Shown: positions 8,746 through 17,568, counted from the first letter of the stretch. The stretch: 64,000 nt of DNA from Pseudomonas helleri (GCF_001043025.1 NZ_JYLD01000011.1:62001-126000), one strand, 5' to 3'. The notes: a model not told the origin generated them from the letters alone. Translations and numbers: made by a program.

Positions 8746-9159
8746 TTAAACGGCGTATACCGACGCCCAATCGGTGAATCCTTTGATCTCAATGGGATTG
8801 CCCGACGGATCAAGGAAAAACATCGTCGCCTGTTCACCCGGTGTTCCCACAAAGCGTCGGGTAGGCACCATCACAAAGTCGACGCGGCGATCCTCCAGCC
8901 GCGCTTTCAACGCCAGCCAGTCCGGCATTTCCAGCACCACCCCGAAATGCGGCATGGGCACCCAATGCTCGCCCACTTTGCCGGTATTAGTGACGGCAAA
9001 CGGCTCGCCCAGATGCAATGACAATTGATGGCCGAAAAAGCTGATGTCCAGCCAGGTCTCAGTGCTGCGCCCCTCGATGCAGCCCAAAACCCCGCAATAG
9101 AACCCACGCGCAGCGGCCAGATCGTGAACGTGGTAAGCGAAATGAAATAGCGATTTCAC
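8746..9159 (-). CDS. VOC (glyoxalase/dioxygenase-fold) family protein
   Basis: A 137-residue protein with paired beta-alpha-beta-beta-beta modules of the vicinal oxygen chelate fold. It opens MKSLFHFAYHVHDLAAARGFY, giving a candidate metal histidine near residue 11, and closes with the typical FFLDPSGNPIEIKGF, whose glutamate would be a metal ligand. It could be a glyoxalase, an extradiol dioxygenase-like enzyme or a resistance protein; the sequence does not decide. It lies 30 bases upstream of the amidase in the same direction and is divergent from the LysR gene. Confidence 0.85.
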   Translation of the reverse strand: MKSLFHFAYHVHDLAAARGFYCGVLGCIEGRSTETWLDISFFGHQLSLHLGEPFAVTNTGKVGEHWVPMPHFGVVLEMPDWLALKARLEDRRVDFVMVPTRRFVGTPGEQATMFFLDPSGNPIEIKGFTDWASVYAV

Positions 9160-9229
9160 AGCAAGCTCCTTGAGCCGGATGCGGCCACATGACCAGGGCA
9201 GAAATCATGCCGCGTCATACTCAAAAGAG

Positions 9230-9241
9230 ATAACCTGTTAT
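9230..9241. promoter_or_regulatory. Candidate LysR operator between divergent genes
   Basis: ATAACCTGTTAT (arms ATAAC/GTTAT) lies 27 bases before the LysR start codon, in the 108-base gap between the LysR and VOC genes. LysR regulators usually bind such dyads in divergent promoters. The assignment is from position and symmetry only. Confidence 0.35.
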
Positions 9242-9267
9242 TTTTTCCCAGAACGAAATTAATTCTT

Positions 9268-10128
9268 ATGGATACGCGCTACCTGAAAAGCCTGATCGCA
9301 GTGGTGGAATGCGGGTCCATTGCCAAGGCTGCACGCCTTGAGGGATTGACCGCGGCCGCGATCAGCCAGCGCATCGTCGCGCTGGAACGCCAACTGGGGC
9401 TGGAGTTGTTGCTGCGCGTCGGGCATGAGGCCAAGCCCAGCGCAGCGTGCCTGGACTTGTTGCCCAGAGCACGGCGCATCACCCATGAAATATCGCTGCT
9501 GGCCGGCGATGCCGACGCTGAGGGGCTGACCGGCCCGTTGCGTATCGGCGCGATTTCAACCGCGCTTACGGGCATCCTGCCAGCCGCCCTGCGCACCTTG
9601 ACCGGCTCAAGCCCGCAGCTAAAGCCGATCATTGTGCCGGGCACCTCGCGTTCGCTGTTTCAGGCACTGGAAGCCAATGAGCTGGATGCCGTCATCGTGG
9701 TAGCACCGCCCTTTGATCTGGCCAAGCGGTTTAATGCGCAGTTGCTGCGCCGGGAACCCTTGGTGTTTATCGCCCGTGAAACCTCGCCCGAGAGCGTCAA
9801 CCAGCGCTTGCAGAGCCAGCCCTACATTCAATACGACCCCGACGCCTGGGGCGCCCGGCATGCGTCGCAGTACCTGCAAGACCACGGCGTTCTACCCACC
9901 GCCGTGCTGGAACTGGACGCCCTGGAAACCATCGCCCTGCTGACCGCTGAAGGGTTGGGCGTGAGCCTGGTGCCCCGTTGGTCCGGCTTTGAACGCTGGG
10001 CCAGCGGTTGCGTGGCAGAGCCCGTGGGCGACGAGCGTTACCACCGCGAGATCGTCCTGATCAGCCACGCACACAGCGCCAAACCACGGATGGTTGCAGC
10101 GCTGAGCAGCGCGTTGTTGCGGCCGTAA
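9268..10128 (+). CDS. LysR-family transcriptional regulator
   Basis: A 286-residue LysR-type protein. An N-terminal winged helix-turn-helix (about residues 1-60, MDTRYLKSLIAVVECGSIAK then AARLEGLTAAAISQRI) is followed by a periplasmic-binding-protein-like effector domain (about 88-280). It is transcribed away from the VOC-amidase pair, the usual arrangement for a LysR activator and its targets, so it likely controls those genes. The inducer is unknown. It ends just before a REP element. Confidence 0.9.
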   Translation: MDTRYLKSLIAVVECGSIAKAARLEGLTAAAISQRIVALERQLGLELLLRVGHEAKPSAACLDLLPRARRITHEISLLAGDADAEGLTGPLRIGAISTALTGILPAALRTLTGSSPQLKPIIVPGTSRSLFQALEANELDAVIVVAPPFDLAKRFNAQLLRREPLVFIARETSPESVNQRLQSQPYIQYDPDAWGARHASQYLQDHGVLPTAVLELDALETIALLTAEGLGVSLVPRWSGFERWASGCVAEPVGDERYHREIVLISHAHSAKPRMVAALSSALLRP

Positions 10129-10150
10129 ATTACGATCTACACCCCTCCCC

Positions 10151-10219
10151 TGTAGGAGCGAGCTTGCCTCGCGATCTTTTGATCTTTTAAAAGATCGCAG
10201 CCTGCGGCAGCTCCTACAA
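10151..10219. repeat. REP palindrome (GTAGGAGCGAGCTTG class)
   Basis: Left arm TGTAGGAGCGAGCTTGCC, then GATCTTTT motifs, then a right arm CTGCGGCAGCTCCTAC of the variant type. It lies between the convergent LysR and NmrA-type genes, where its hairpin could act as a bidirectional transcription end. Confidence 0.85.
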
Positions 10220-11062
10220 CAAGAGCCCCTTCAACACCGTTTCAAGCTCAACCTGCCCTTTACGCGGCGTGCCGGCAAATTCGATCCAGCCTTCGTTGAA
10301 GCCATCGATCATCTGCATGCGCGGCAACGGGTTGCGCATGCCCTGCTCGATAAACAGCGCCTGCCAGCGATCCCGCGGCACGACCTGCATGCTCACCGGT
10401 TTGTCGAGCAAGCGGGCGAAGGTCTCGGCAATCTGGTCAGGGGTAATACGCTGCGCGCCTTCCAATTCAACAATGCGCTGCCCTTGCCAAGTCTCCTGCA
10501 ACAACTCGGCAGCCACCCGCCCCACGTCTGCCGTGGCAATCATGGGCACCGGCTTGTCCAGTGGCTGCAAAAAGCTCGGGATCACCCCGCTCTCAATCGC
10601 CGGGGCAACATCCCACAAGGCATTTTCCATAAACCAGCCGGGGCGTAGAAACGTCACGGGCAGGGCCAATGACCCCAAGGCCTGTTCAAGCAGTTGCAAC
10701 TGGTTCAGCAGGTTGGGTTGTGTGGCCTGAGCGCCGATGGTTGACAGGCAAACCACCTTGCCCGGCCGAGCGCATTGCAATGCCTGGCGAATGTTGTCGA
10801 CCAACACCCGTGCCTCAGGGAACCCCGGCGAAGGATCGAAGTTAGACGGCAACATGATGAACACACCGTCGACACCGCTAAACGCCTGCGCCATGGCCTG
10901 GGCATCGTCGACTTCTGCCAGCGCCACCTCACACCCCAGTTGCGCCCAAGGCAGCCCTTTCTCGGCACTGCGCACCACCGCTCGCACTGACTGCCCGGCA
11001 CCGAGCAATGCCCGCGCGACAGCGCCACCCACTTTCCCGGTAATGCCTGTGACTGCGTACAT
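10214..11062 (-). CDS. NmrA/YtfG-type NAD(P)-binding oxidoreductase
   Basis: A 282-residue atypical short-chain dehydrogenase. The N-terminal Rossmann loop is TGITGKVGGAVARALL, matching the TGxTGxxG pattern of NmrA-like proteins, followed by VRAVVRS with the dinucleotide-selecting basic residues. There is no YxxxK catalytic motif in the usual place, as in NmrA-like quinone reductases and redox sensors. It is divergent from a LysR gene (11177-12079), which probably regulates it. The substrate is unknown. Confidence 0.85.
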   Translation of the reverse strand: MYAVTGITGKVGGAVARALLGAGQSVRAVVRSAEKGLPWAQLGCEVALAEVDDAQAMAQAFSGVDGVFIMLPSNFDPSPGFPEARVLVDNIRQALQCARPGKVVCLSTIGAQATQPNLLNQLQLLEQALGSLALPVTFLRPGWFMENALWDVAPAIESGVIPSFLQPLDKPVPMIATADVGRVAAELLQETWQGQRIVELEGAQRITPDQIAETFARLLDKPVSMQVVPRDRWQALFIEQGMRNPLPRMQMIDGFNEGWIEFAGTPRKGQVELETVLKGLLL

Positions 11063-11146
11063 ATGCTTCTCTCCTCAACTCAAACAACGGCTGTTGTGTT
11101 GGCAGAAATTATCCAGCGCGAACGCCTGATTCTTCGATAGCATCAG

Positions 11147-11165
11147 TGTCATTGCATACGTGACA
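11147..11165. promoter_or_regulatory. Candidate LysR dyad upstream of divergent LysR/NmrA-type genes
   Basis: TGTCA-N9-TGACA lies 12 bases upstream of the LysR start codon in the 114-base divergent gap. The dyad is short and may be chance, but its place fits an autoregulatory LysR site. Confidence 0.3.
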
Positions 11166-11176
11166 GGTAATCACCA

Positions 11177-12079
11177 ATGAGCTTTGACCCGGGTTTGGCC
11201 AGCGGCATGGGCGTGTTGAGCGCGGTGGTCGACAGCGGCAGTTTTGCCAAGGCCGCCGACCGGCTGGACATCACGCCCTCGGGGGTCAGCCGGGCGATTT
11301 CGCGGTTGGAAAAACGCTTGGGCATTCGCCTGTTCGACCGCACCACGCGCTCGGTGCAATTGACCGATGAAGGGCGGCGCTTTTATCAGGAAGTCGCCCC
11401 GCTGCTGGCCGGGCTTGACGACGCGGCCAACTCGGCGGCAGACAGCGCGCTGACTGTACGCGGGCGCTTGCGGGTCAATATCGACCCGTATTTCTCAAGG
11501 CTGGTACTGGGCCCGGTATTGGGCGAGTTCATGCGCCACCACCCGCAATTGCAGCTGGACTTGCACACCAAAGACCAACTGGGCGATTTGGTAGCTGACG
11601 GCTTTGATCTGGCCATTCGCTTTGGCCACCCGCAGTCGTCTTCGCTGGTGGCGCGCAAGCTGATGGAAGTACGCGTACTGACCGTCGCCGCACCCGCGTA
11701 TTTCCAGCGTTACGGGCGCCCTGTCAGGCCGCAGGACCTTGAACACGGCCAGCACGTGTGCATCGACTTTCGCGATACACAGACCGGACGGCCGTTTGCG
11801 TGGGAGTTTCATCGCGACGGGCACATACTCATCGTGCCCACTAATGGCCGGTTGATCATCAATGACGCCAGCACCTTGTACAGCGTGTGCGAGCACGGCC
11901 ACGCGGTGGCGCAAATGCTCGATCTGGGGCTGGCGCCCGCGCTTAACGACGGTCGCCTGGTGGACGTGTTCCCGGACTGGCCCGATGAGCGTTTTCCGCT
12001 GTACGCGTTCTACCCGTCGCGGCATTTACCGGCGGCTAAAGTGCGGGCGTTTCTGGAGTTTGTGCAGGGGTTGTGTTGA
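11177..12079 (+). CDS. LysR-family transcriptional regulator
   Basis: A 300-residue LysR-type regulator. The helix-turn-helix is GSFAKAADRLDITPSGVSRAI (about 22-42), followed by SRLEKRLGIRLFDRTTRSVQ. The effector domain spans about 90-295. It belongs by eye to the large group of LysR proteins found beside NmrA-type or SDR oxidoreductases, and it is divergent from one here. Its 3' end is 17 bases from the convergent fipA gene, with a short imperfect hairpin (GAGttCCCGaaaaCGGGgCTC) between them. Confidence 0.9.
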   Translation: MSFDPGLASGMGVLSAVVDSGSFAKAADRLDITPSGVSRAISRLEKRLGIRLFDRTTRSVQLTDEGRRFYQEVAPLLAGLDDAANSAADSALTVRGRLRVNIDPYFSRLVLGPVLGEFMRHHPQLQLDLHTKDQLGDLVADGFDLAIRFGHPQSSSLVARKLMEVRVLTVAAPAYFQRYGRPVRPQDLEHGQHVCIDFRDTQTGRPFAWEFHRDGHILIVPTNGRLIINDASTLYSVCEHGHAVAQMLDLGLAPALNDGRLVDVFPDWPDERFPLYAFYPSRHLPAAKVRAFLEFVQGLC

Positions 12080-12096
12080 GTTCCCGAAAACGGGGC

Positions 12097-12489
12097 TCAA
12101 CCCTTGTGCATCTTGCTCATCAACTCGGCCTCGGCCTGGGTCAGGCCGCAGGACTGGGTCAGTTCGTCAACGCTGGCACCCATGCCGACCAGACGCGCGG
12201 CCTGGTCGAAAGACAGGCTGGTGGGGTCGCGCTGTTCAAGGCGGGTGAGTTTTTCTGGCAAGGGGGCCACCACCGAGCGCATTTCGTGCAGCTCTTCGCC
12301 CATTTGCACGTTGCCGTTCTGGTAGGTGTCCAGGCGGCGGCTGAGTTCCTTGAGGCGGCGGTCGCGGCGGGCGTCGGCCTCGGCCTGCTGCACGGCGGCC
12401 ACGCGCTGTTTGCGCACGTAGAGCACAAACGCACACAGGCTCGCGGCCCACAGCAGAGCCAGCACGATTACCGCCACCTCAAGGATCAA
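12097..12489 (-). CDS. fipA: DUF2802 membrane protein, FlhF-interacting polar determinant FipA
   Basis: A 130-residue protein with one N-terminal transmembrane helix (about 3-25), a coiled-coil stretch rich in Arg, Glu and Ala (27-85), and a C-terminal DUF2802-like domain (about 90-128: ARLVGMGASVDELTQSCGL then TQAEAELMSKMHKG). DUF2802 proteins at this position, just after cheW, have been described as FipA, which helps bring FlhF to the cell pole. The frame opens with TTG immediately after the cheW stop (TGATTG), so it is the last gene of the chemotaxis operon. The name rests on domain and position. Confidence 0.8.
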   Translation of the reverse strand: MILEVAVIVLALLWAASLCAFVLYVRKQRVAAVQQAEADARRDRRLKELSRRLDTYQNGNVQMGEELHEMRSVVAPLPEKLTRLEQRDPTSLSFDQAARLVGMGASVDELTQSCGLTQAEAELMSKMHKG

Positions 12490-12969
12490 TCAGATGTTCT
12501 CCAGGTCTGACCACTCTTCTTCGCTCATCATTTTGTCCAGCTCAACCAGAATCAGCAACTCGCCGTTCTTGTTGCACACGCCTTGAATGAACTTGGCCGA
12601 CTCGTCGTTGCCCACGTTCGGCGCCGTTTCGATTTCAGACTGACGCAGATACACCACTTCCGCCACGCTGTCGACCAGAATGCCCACCACTTGCTTGTCG
12701 GCTTCGATGATGACGATGCGTGAGTTGTCGGTGATATCAGCGTTGTACAAACCAAAACGCTGGCGGGTGTCGATAACAGTCACCACGTTGCCGCGCAGGT
12801 TGATGATGCCCAGCACGTAGGCTGGCGCACCCGGCACCGGGGCAATTTCGGTGTAGCGCAGCACTTCCTGCACCTGCATGACGTTGATGCCGTAGGTCTC
12901 GTTGTCCAGCTTGAAAGTGACCCATTGCAGGATCGGATCCTCGGAACCTTTTGCGGCTGTGTTCTGCAT
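12490..12969 (-). CDS. cheW: Chemotaxis coupling protein CheW
   Basis: A 159-residue CheW. The core pattern is complete: QWVTFKLDNETYGINVMQVQEV, then PGAPAYVLGIINLRGNVVTVID, then VGILVDSVAEVVYL. It couples chemoreceptors to the CheA kinase. It follows parP by about 65 bases and directly precedes fipA. It ends in an acidic tail, EEEWSDLENI. No anomalies were seen. Confidence 0.96.
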   Translation of the reverse strand: MQNTAAKGSEDPILQWVTFKLDNETYGINVMQVQEVLRYTEIAPVPGAPAYVLGIINLRGNVVTVIDTRQRFGLYNADITDNSRIVIIEADKQVVGILVDSVAEVVYLRQSEIETAPNVGNDESAKFIQGVCNKNGELLILVELDKMMSEEEWSDLENI

Positions 12970-13034
12970 ACCCCAAACCCCTGACTAAAAACCTTAACGG
13001 TGTGTGTTGTCTAACCGCGCTCAAGCACGGTCGT

Positions 13035-13832
13035 TTAAGTGTCTGCCTGATGGCGGGTCGCGCCGCTGGCGATCAAGTCGGCAAGTTCTGCCACGTCCAG
13101 CAACGCGCACATGTGTTCGATCACGGTGCCCGCCAACCACGGGCGTTGCCCGCGCTGCGAACGCCATTTGATCTGGTTGGGGTCCAGGCGCAATGAACGG
13201 CTGACCTGATGCACCGCCAGCCCCCATTCATAGCCCTGAACCGAAATAACGTATTGCAGCCCTTCACGAAAATCGTCGCGGTAACGCTCCGGCATCACCC
13301 AGCGCGCCGTGTCGAGCACGTTAAGCTTGCCGCTCTGGCTCGGCAGAATCCCCAAAAACCAGTCAGGCTGACCAAACAGCGGGGTCAACTCGCGATTGTG
13401 CAACGCGTAAATCGACCCCAGGCACACCAGCGGCACCGCCAGGGTCAGCCCTGCGACATCAAACAGCAGGCATTCAAACGGCTCACTGGCCCACGCCGGT
13501 CGACCATCGTCCTGCACTGGCAAGCGGGTGCCGGTTGCGATCGGGCGCTGCACGTCGAGCAGCGGCGGCGCCAGTAAGTCGGCATTCGGCAACACCTCGG
13601 ACAACGGCACCGGCACCGCCAGTTCCTGCACAGGCTCCGGGGGCGTCAGGCGGGCATCACGGACTTGCTCTTCCAGCACCGCAGCGGCGAATTCGTCCAG
13701 TGCCTCAGGCTCGGCCGTCAGTACAGGCTCCGGCGTTTGCAGAGCCTCTTCGGTTGCATCAAACAGCAAGTTGTCCAGATAAGCCTGCAAGGCCACTTGC
13801 GGGCTTGTAGACAGCGCGACCGGTTGCTTCAT
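13035..13832 (-). CDS. parP: CheW-domain chemotaxis array localisation protein ParP
   Basis: A 265-residue protein. A proline/glutamate-rich N-terminal region (about 1-115) precedes a CheW-like domain (about 120-255: FECLLFDVAGLTLAVPLVCL, then WFLGILPSQSGKLNVLD). In Vibrio and P. aeruginosa, ParP binds the ParC ATPase and CheA to hold chemotaxis arrays at the pole. The ATG at 13832 has GAGG at good spacing; a GTG four codons earlier is the alternative. It is flanked by parC and cheW, exactly as expected. Confidence 0.85.
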   Translation of the reverse strand: MKQPVALSTSPQVALQAYLDNLLFDATEEALQTPEPVLTAEPEALDEFAAAVLEEQVRDARLTPPEPVQELAVPVPLSEVLPNADLLAPPLLDVQRPIATGTRLPVQDDGRPAWASEPFECLLFDVAGLTLAVPLVCLGSIYALHNRELTPLFGQPDWFLGILPSQSGKLNVLDTARWVMPERYRDDFREGLQYVISVQGYEWGLAVHQVSRSLRLDPNQIKWRSQRGQRPWLAGTVIEHMCALLDVAELADLIASGATRHQADT

Positions 13833-13916
13833 CAGGTGCCTCACTCAACCTTGGCGCGACCATGACCTCTAAGGGTTATCGGCCACGCCATGCAGATACT
13901 TGAATGCACGCCCAGC

Positions 13917-14705
13917 TCACACCGGCTGCGGTGTGAGTTGCTGGGTCAACATGTGTTTGAGCAACGCGCGGTACGCAATCGCACCCCGGCTTTTGCCGTC
14001 GAACTGCGAAGGCGTGAGCCCTGCCCGGCTGGCGTCACGCAAACGCGTGTCGACCGGGATAAAGCCCTGCCACAGTGTTTCGGGGTGTGAGTCACGCAGT
14101 ACCCGCAGGGTGCTCATGGAAGCCTGGGTTCGACGGTCAAACAACGTCGGCACGATGCAGAACGGCAACGCCTGTTTGCGCGAGCGATTGATCATCGCCA
14201 GGGTGTTGACCATGCGCTCCAGGCCCATCAGGGCCAAGTGCTCGGTTTGCACGGGGATGATCAACTGCTGGCTGGCCGCCAATGCATTGACCATCAACAC
14301 GCCGAGCAAGGGCGGGCTGTCGATGATCGCGTAGTCGTAGTCCTGCCACAGTTGCGCCAGGGCACGGGCGATCACCAGGCCCAGGCCACTCTGGCCCGGC
14401 GATTGGCGCTCTAGCGTGGCCAGCGCGGTGCTGGCCGGCAACAAGGCAATCTGCTCGTTGCTGGTGGGCAACAGCAACTGCGCGGTCAGGCCGTCGGGCA
14501 CCTGCCCCTTGTGCAAGAACAGGTCGTAATTGCTGTGCTCAAGGGCGTCCGGGTCATAACCGAAATAACTGGTCATGGAGCCATGCGGGTCGAGGTCAAC
14601 CACGACCACGCGCTTGCCCGCCTCAGCCAGCAAACCCGCCAGGGCGATGGAGGTGGTGGTCTTGCCGACCCCACCTTTTTGATTAGCTACAGTCCAGACT
14701 CTCAT
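13917..14705 (-). CDS. parC: ParA-like ATPase ParC, polar chemotaxis positioning
   Basis: A 262-residue ParA/MinD-family ATPase. The deviant Walker A motif KGGVGKTT spans residues 10-17, followed by VVVVDLDPHGSMT (switch I area) and the Walker B-like YDYAIIDSPPLLG. No partner ParB gene or parS site is near. The neighbours are motD and parP, so it is the chemotaxis-linked ParC type rather than a chromosome partition protein. It directs CheW/CheA arrays to the old pole in related bacteria. Confidence 0.88.
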   Translation of the reverse strand: MRVWTVANQKGGVGKTTTSIALAGLLAEAGKRVVVVDLDPHGSMTSYFGYDPDALEHSNYDLFLHKGQVPDGLTAQLLLPTSNEQIALLPASTALATLERQSPGQSGLGLVIARALAQLWQDYDYAIIDSPPLLGVLMVNALAASQQLIIPVQTEHLALMGLERMVNTLAMINRSRKQALPFCIVPTLFDRRTQASMSTLRVLRDSHPETLWQGFIPVDTRLRDASRAGLTPSQFDGKSRGAIAYRALLKHMLTQQLTPQPV

Positions 14706-14755
14706 TCAGTTATTCCTCCCGGTTGCACGCGTGCCGACCGAGAATTGCCATGCAC

Positions 14756-15646
14756 TTATAGGGACGGTGACGGGGAATTGACGGCATTCCCTCGAACCAG
14801 CGGCGTTGATCGTGGCGGTGCAGTTTGTGTGCCAGCACGCTTCAAGGCGGCATCTGGCGTGACGTTGGCGGCGCCGCTGCTGGTCAAACTGCGACGCACT
14901 TCCAGGTTACGTGACACAACGAGCACCACGCGACGGTTGAGCGCACGCCCTTCAGGCGTTGCGTTATTGGCCACCGGCTGAAACTCGGCGTAGCCCACCG
15001 ACGCCATGCGCCCCGGGTCTACGCCTTGCATCGCCAGCATGCGCACAATGCTCGCCGAGCGCGCTGAAGACAGCTCCCAGTTGGTGGGATATTGCGCAGT
15101 ACGAATCGGCAGGTTATCGGTAAAGCCTTCGACGTGAATCGGGTTATCGAAAGGTTTGAGGATCGCCGCCACCTTGTCGATGATGCTGAACGCCAGGTCA
15201 TTGGGCATCGCATCGCCACTGCCAAACAACAGGCTGGAGTTGAGTTCGATCTCGACCCACAGCTCGTTGCCACGCACGGTGAGCTGGTGTGAGGCAATCA
15301 AGTCGCCAAAGGCCTGGGTGATGTCATTGGCGATGGTTTTCAGCGGATCGTCCTGGGCCTGGCCCAACCCCGCGTCAGTGTTTTCGCTGTCTTTGATCAG
15401 CGGCTCGGCCGGTTTGGTGGTCAGTGGGCGCTCTTCGCCCACCGGGATCGGCTTGACGCTGCGCTCGGTGTCATTGAACACGCCCACCAGCGCCTGCGAG
15501 ATCACTTTGTACTTGCCTTCGTTAATCGACGAGATCGAGTACATCACCACAAAAAAGGCAAACAGCAAGGTGATGAAGTCTGCGTAGGACACCAGCCAGC
15601 GTTCATGATTGACGTGCTCTTCAGCAGCGCGGCGGCGTCGGCTCAT
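14756..15646 (-). CDS. motD: Flagellar stator protein MotD (MotB family)
   Basis: A 296-residue MotB homologue. A basic N-terminus (MSRRRRAAEEHVNHERW) leads into one transmembrane helix (about 21-41) that carries the proton-channel aspartate D23 in SYADF. An OmpA-like peptidoglycan-binding domain follows (about 130-262: VEGFTDNLPI, NWELSSARSASIVRML). With MotC it forms the second Pseudomonas stator, important on viscous surfaces. It lies two bases downstream of motC. Confidence 0.95.
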   Translation of the reverse strand: MSRRRRAAEEHVNHERWLVSYADFITLLFAFFVVMYSISSINEGKYKVISQALVGVFNDTERSVKPIPVGEERPLTTKPAEPLIKDSENTDAGLGQAQDDPLKTIANDITQAFGDLIASHQLTVRGNELWVEIELNSSLLFGSGDAMPNDLAFSIIDKVAAILKPFDNPIHVEGFTDNLPIRTAQYPTNWELSSARSASIVRMLAMQGVDPGRMASVGYAEFQPVANNATPEGRALNRRVVLVVSRNLEVRRSLTSSGAANVTPDAALKRAGTQTAPPRSTPLVRGNAVNSPSPSL

Positions 15647-15648
15647 CG

Positions 15649-16389
15649 TTACCCCGTAAACCCTTGGAGTTTGAGTTCGATGGCCCGCGGGTTCTCGCCC
15701 TCGGCAATCGACAGGATGCCTTCAAGCAACATCTCGCGGTACAGCGACTGGCGCAACGCAATGGCCTTGAGCTTGCTGGCCATGGGCAGCAACACCAGGT
15801 TGGCGCTGGCCACCCCGTAAATGGTCGCCACAAATGCCACGGCAATGCCGCTGCCCAACTGCGTCGGGTCGGCCAGGTTGCCCATCACATGGATCAAGCC
15901 CATCACCGCGCCAATGATGCCGATGGTCGGCGCATAACCGCCCATGCACTCAAACACTTTGGCGGCCTCAATGTCGCGGGCCTCCTGGGTCATGTAGTCG
16001 ACCTCCAGCACGCTGCGAATGGCTTCGGGTTCTACCCCGTCCACCAGCAGTTGCAGGCCCTTGCGCGAGTAGCTGTCGGGCTCGGCATCGGCCATGCCTT
16101 CAAGGCCCAGCAAGCCTTCCTTACGCGCCGTGAGGCTCCAGTTGACGACGCGGTTGATGCCGCCCGCCATGTCGATCTGCGGCGGGAAGAAAATCCAGCC
16201 CACGGTCTGGATCGCCCGCTTGAAGGCGCTCATGGGCGACTGCAACAGTGCGGCGCCAATGGTGCCGCCCAAAACGATGAGTGCCGCCGGGCCATTGGCC
16301 AGCGCGCCCAAGTGCCCGCCTTCGAGGTAGTTGCCGCCGATAATCGCGACAAAGGCCATGATGATGCCGATCAGGCTGAGCACGTCCAT
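15649..16389 (-). CDS. motC: Flagellar stator protein MotC (MotA family)
   Basis: A 246-residue MotA homologue with four transmembrane segments (about 1-22, 30-50, 145-170 and 178-200). The conserved GGYAPTIGIIGAVMGLIHVM region contains the proline that acts with the MotD aspartate. The ATG at 16389 shares its A with the cheB stop (TGATG). An upstream in-frame GTG at 16398 would add three residues but lies inside cheB. It powers flagellar rotation together with MotD. Confidence 0.95.
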   Translation of the reverse strand: MDVLSLIGIIMAFVAIIGGNYLEGGHLGALANGPAALIVLGGTIGAALLQSPMSAFKRAIQTVGWIFFPPQIDMAGGINRVVNWSLTARKEGLLGLEGMADAEPDSYSRKGLQLLVDGVEPEAIRSVLEVDYMTQEARDIEAAKVFECMGGYAPTIGIIGAVMGLIHVMGNLADPTQLGSGIAVAFVATIYGVASANLVLLPMASKLKAIALRQSLYREMLLEGILSIAEGENPRAIELKLQGFTG

Positions 16390-17519
16390 CAGTGACACGC
16401 CTCAACCAAGTGGCGGCCCATGTCATCAAGGCTGTACACCGCGTCAGCGAGGTTGGCCTTAACGATGGCCATGGGCATGCCGTAAATCACGCAGCTGGCT
16501 TCGTCTTGCGCCCACACCTGGCTGCCGCCCTGCTTGAGCAAGCGCGCGCCTTCACGGCCGTCTGCGCCCATGCCGGTCAAGACCACCGCCAAAACTTTGT
16601 CACCGTAGGTTTTGGCCGCCGAACCAAAGGTGATGTCGACACTGGGCTTGTAGTTCAGGCGCTCATCGCCCGGCAGAATCCGCACCGTGCCACGACCGTC
16701 GATCATCATTTGTTTGCCGCCCGGTGCCAGCAAGGCCAGCCCGGGACGCAAGATATCGCCGTCTTCGGCTTCCTTGACGCTGATGCGGCACAGTTTGTCC
16801 AGACGCTCGGCAAAGGCTTTGGTAAACGCCGCCGGCATGTGCTGCACCAGCACAATGGGCGCCGGGAAATTGCCCGGCAACTGAGTCAATACCCGCTGCA
16901 ACGCCACCGGGCCACCGGTCGACGTGCCAATGGCCACCAACTTGTAAGGCTTACGCTTGGGTGCAGGTGAATGCGCGGCCGGGGCTGGCGCCGCACGGCT
17001 GGCAATCGGTGTGGTGCGGGTCGGTGCGGGTGCAGGCGCAGATGCCCCCCCGAGCGGCGCACGGCTCACAGGTGCCGGGGCGGCAACGGGCGGCGGCGCG
17101 CTGTAACTGGACAGTCGCCGGTTACTGCGCGAAATGGTATGGACCTTCTCACACAGCAGCTGTTTGACCTTGTCGGGGTTGCGCGAGATGTCTTCGAAAT
17201 TTTTCGGCAGGAAGTCCACGGCCCCGGCGTCCAGCGCATCGAGGGTCACGCGCGCGCCTTCATGGGTCAGCGACGAGAACATCAAGACCGGCGTCGGGCA
17301 GCGCTGCATGATGTGGCGCACCGCCGTGATGCCGTCCATCATCGGCATTTCGTAGTCCATGGTGATCACGTCGGGCTTGAGCGCCAACGCCTGATCGATT
17401 GCTTCCTTGCCATTGGTGGCGGTGCCGATCACTTTAATCGTCGGGTCAGCCGACAGAATTTCCGACACACGACGGCGGAAAAACCCAGAATCGTCCACCA
17501 CCAGGACCTTGACTACCAT
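16389..17519 (-). CDS. cheB: Chemotaxis response regulator protein-glutamate methylesterase CheB
   Basis: A 376-residue two-domain protein. The receiver domain (1-120) has the acidic pair DD9-10 and the phospho-acceptor D55 in ITMDYEMPMMDG. A proline/alanine-rich linker (about 150-195) follows. The methylesterase domain carries GTSTGGP, the QHMPAAFTKAFAERL helix and MGADGREGA, the expected Ser-His-Asp triad region. The ATG at 17519 follows GGAG; upstream codons in the longer frame look non-coding. It removes methyl groups from chemoreceptors. No cheR lies in this window. Confidence 0.95.
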   Translation of the reverse strand: MVVKVLVVDDSGFFRRRVSEILSADPTIKVIGTATNGKEAIDQALALKPDVITMDYEMPMMDGITAVRHIMQRCPTPVLMFSSLTHEGARVTLDALDAGAVDFLPKNFEDISRNPDKVKQLLCEKVHTISRSNRRLSSYSAPPPVAAPAPVSRAPLGGASAPAPAPTRTTPIASRAAPAPAAHSPAPKRKPYKLVAIGTSTGGPVALQRVLTQLPGNFPAPIVLVQHMPAAFTKAFAERLDKLCRISVKEAEDGDILRPGLALLAPGGKQMMIDGRGTVRILPGDERLNYKPSVDITFGSAAKTYGDKVLAVVLTGMGADGREGARLLKQGGSQVWAQDEASCVIYGMPMAIVKANLADAVYSLDDMGRHLVEACH

Positions 17520-17568
17520 AAACACTCCGTTAGGCGGCAGGGCACGCTGGCGCCCCCTGCTACGAGAA

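Noticed and set aside
7423..12079. The metabolic block as a prophage or integrative element
   Set aside because: No integrase, transposase, attachment-site repeat or tRNA was seen at its edges.
13917..14705. ParA-like gene as evidence for a plasmid or chromosome partition locus
   Set aside because: No parB or parS is near; neighbours motD, parP and cheW identify it as the chemotaxis ParC.
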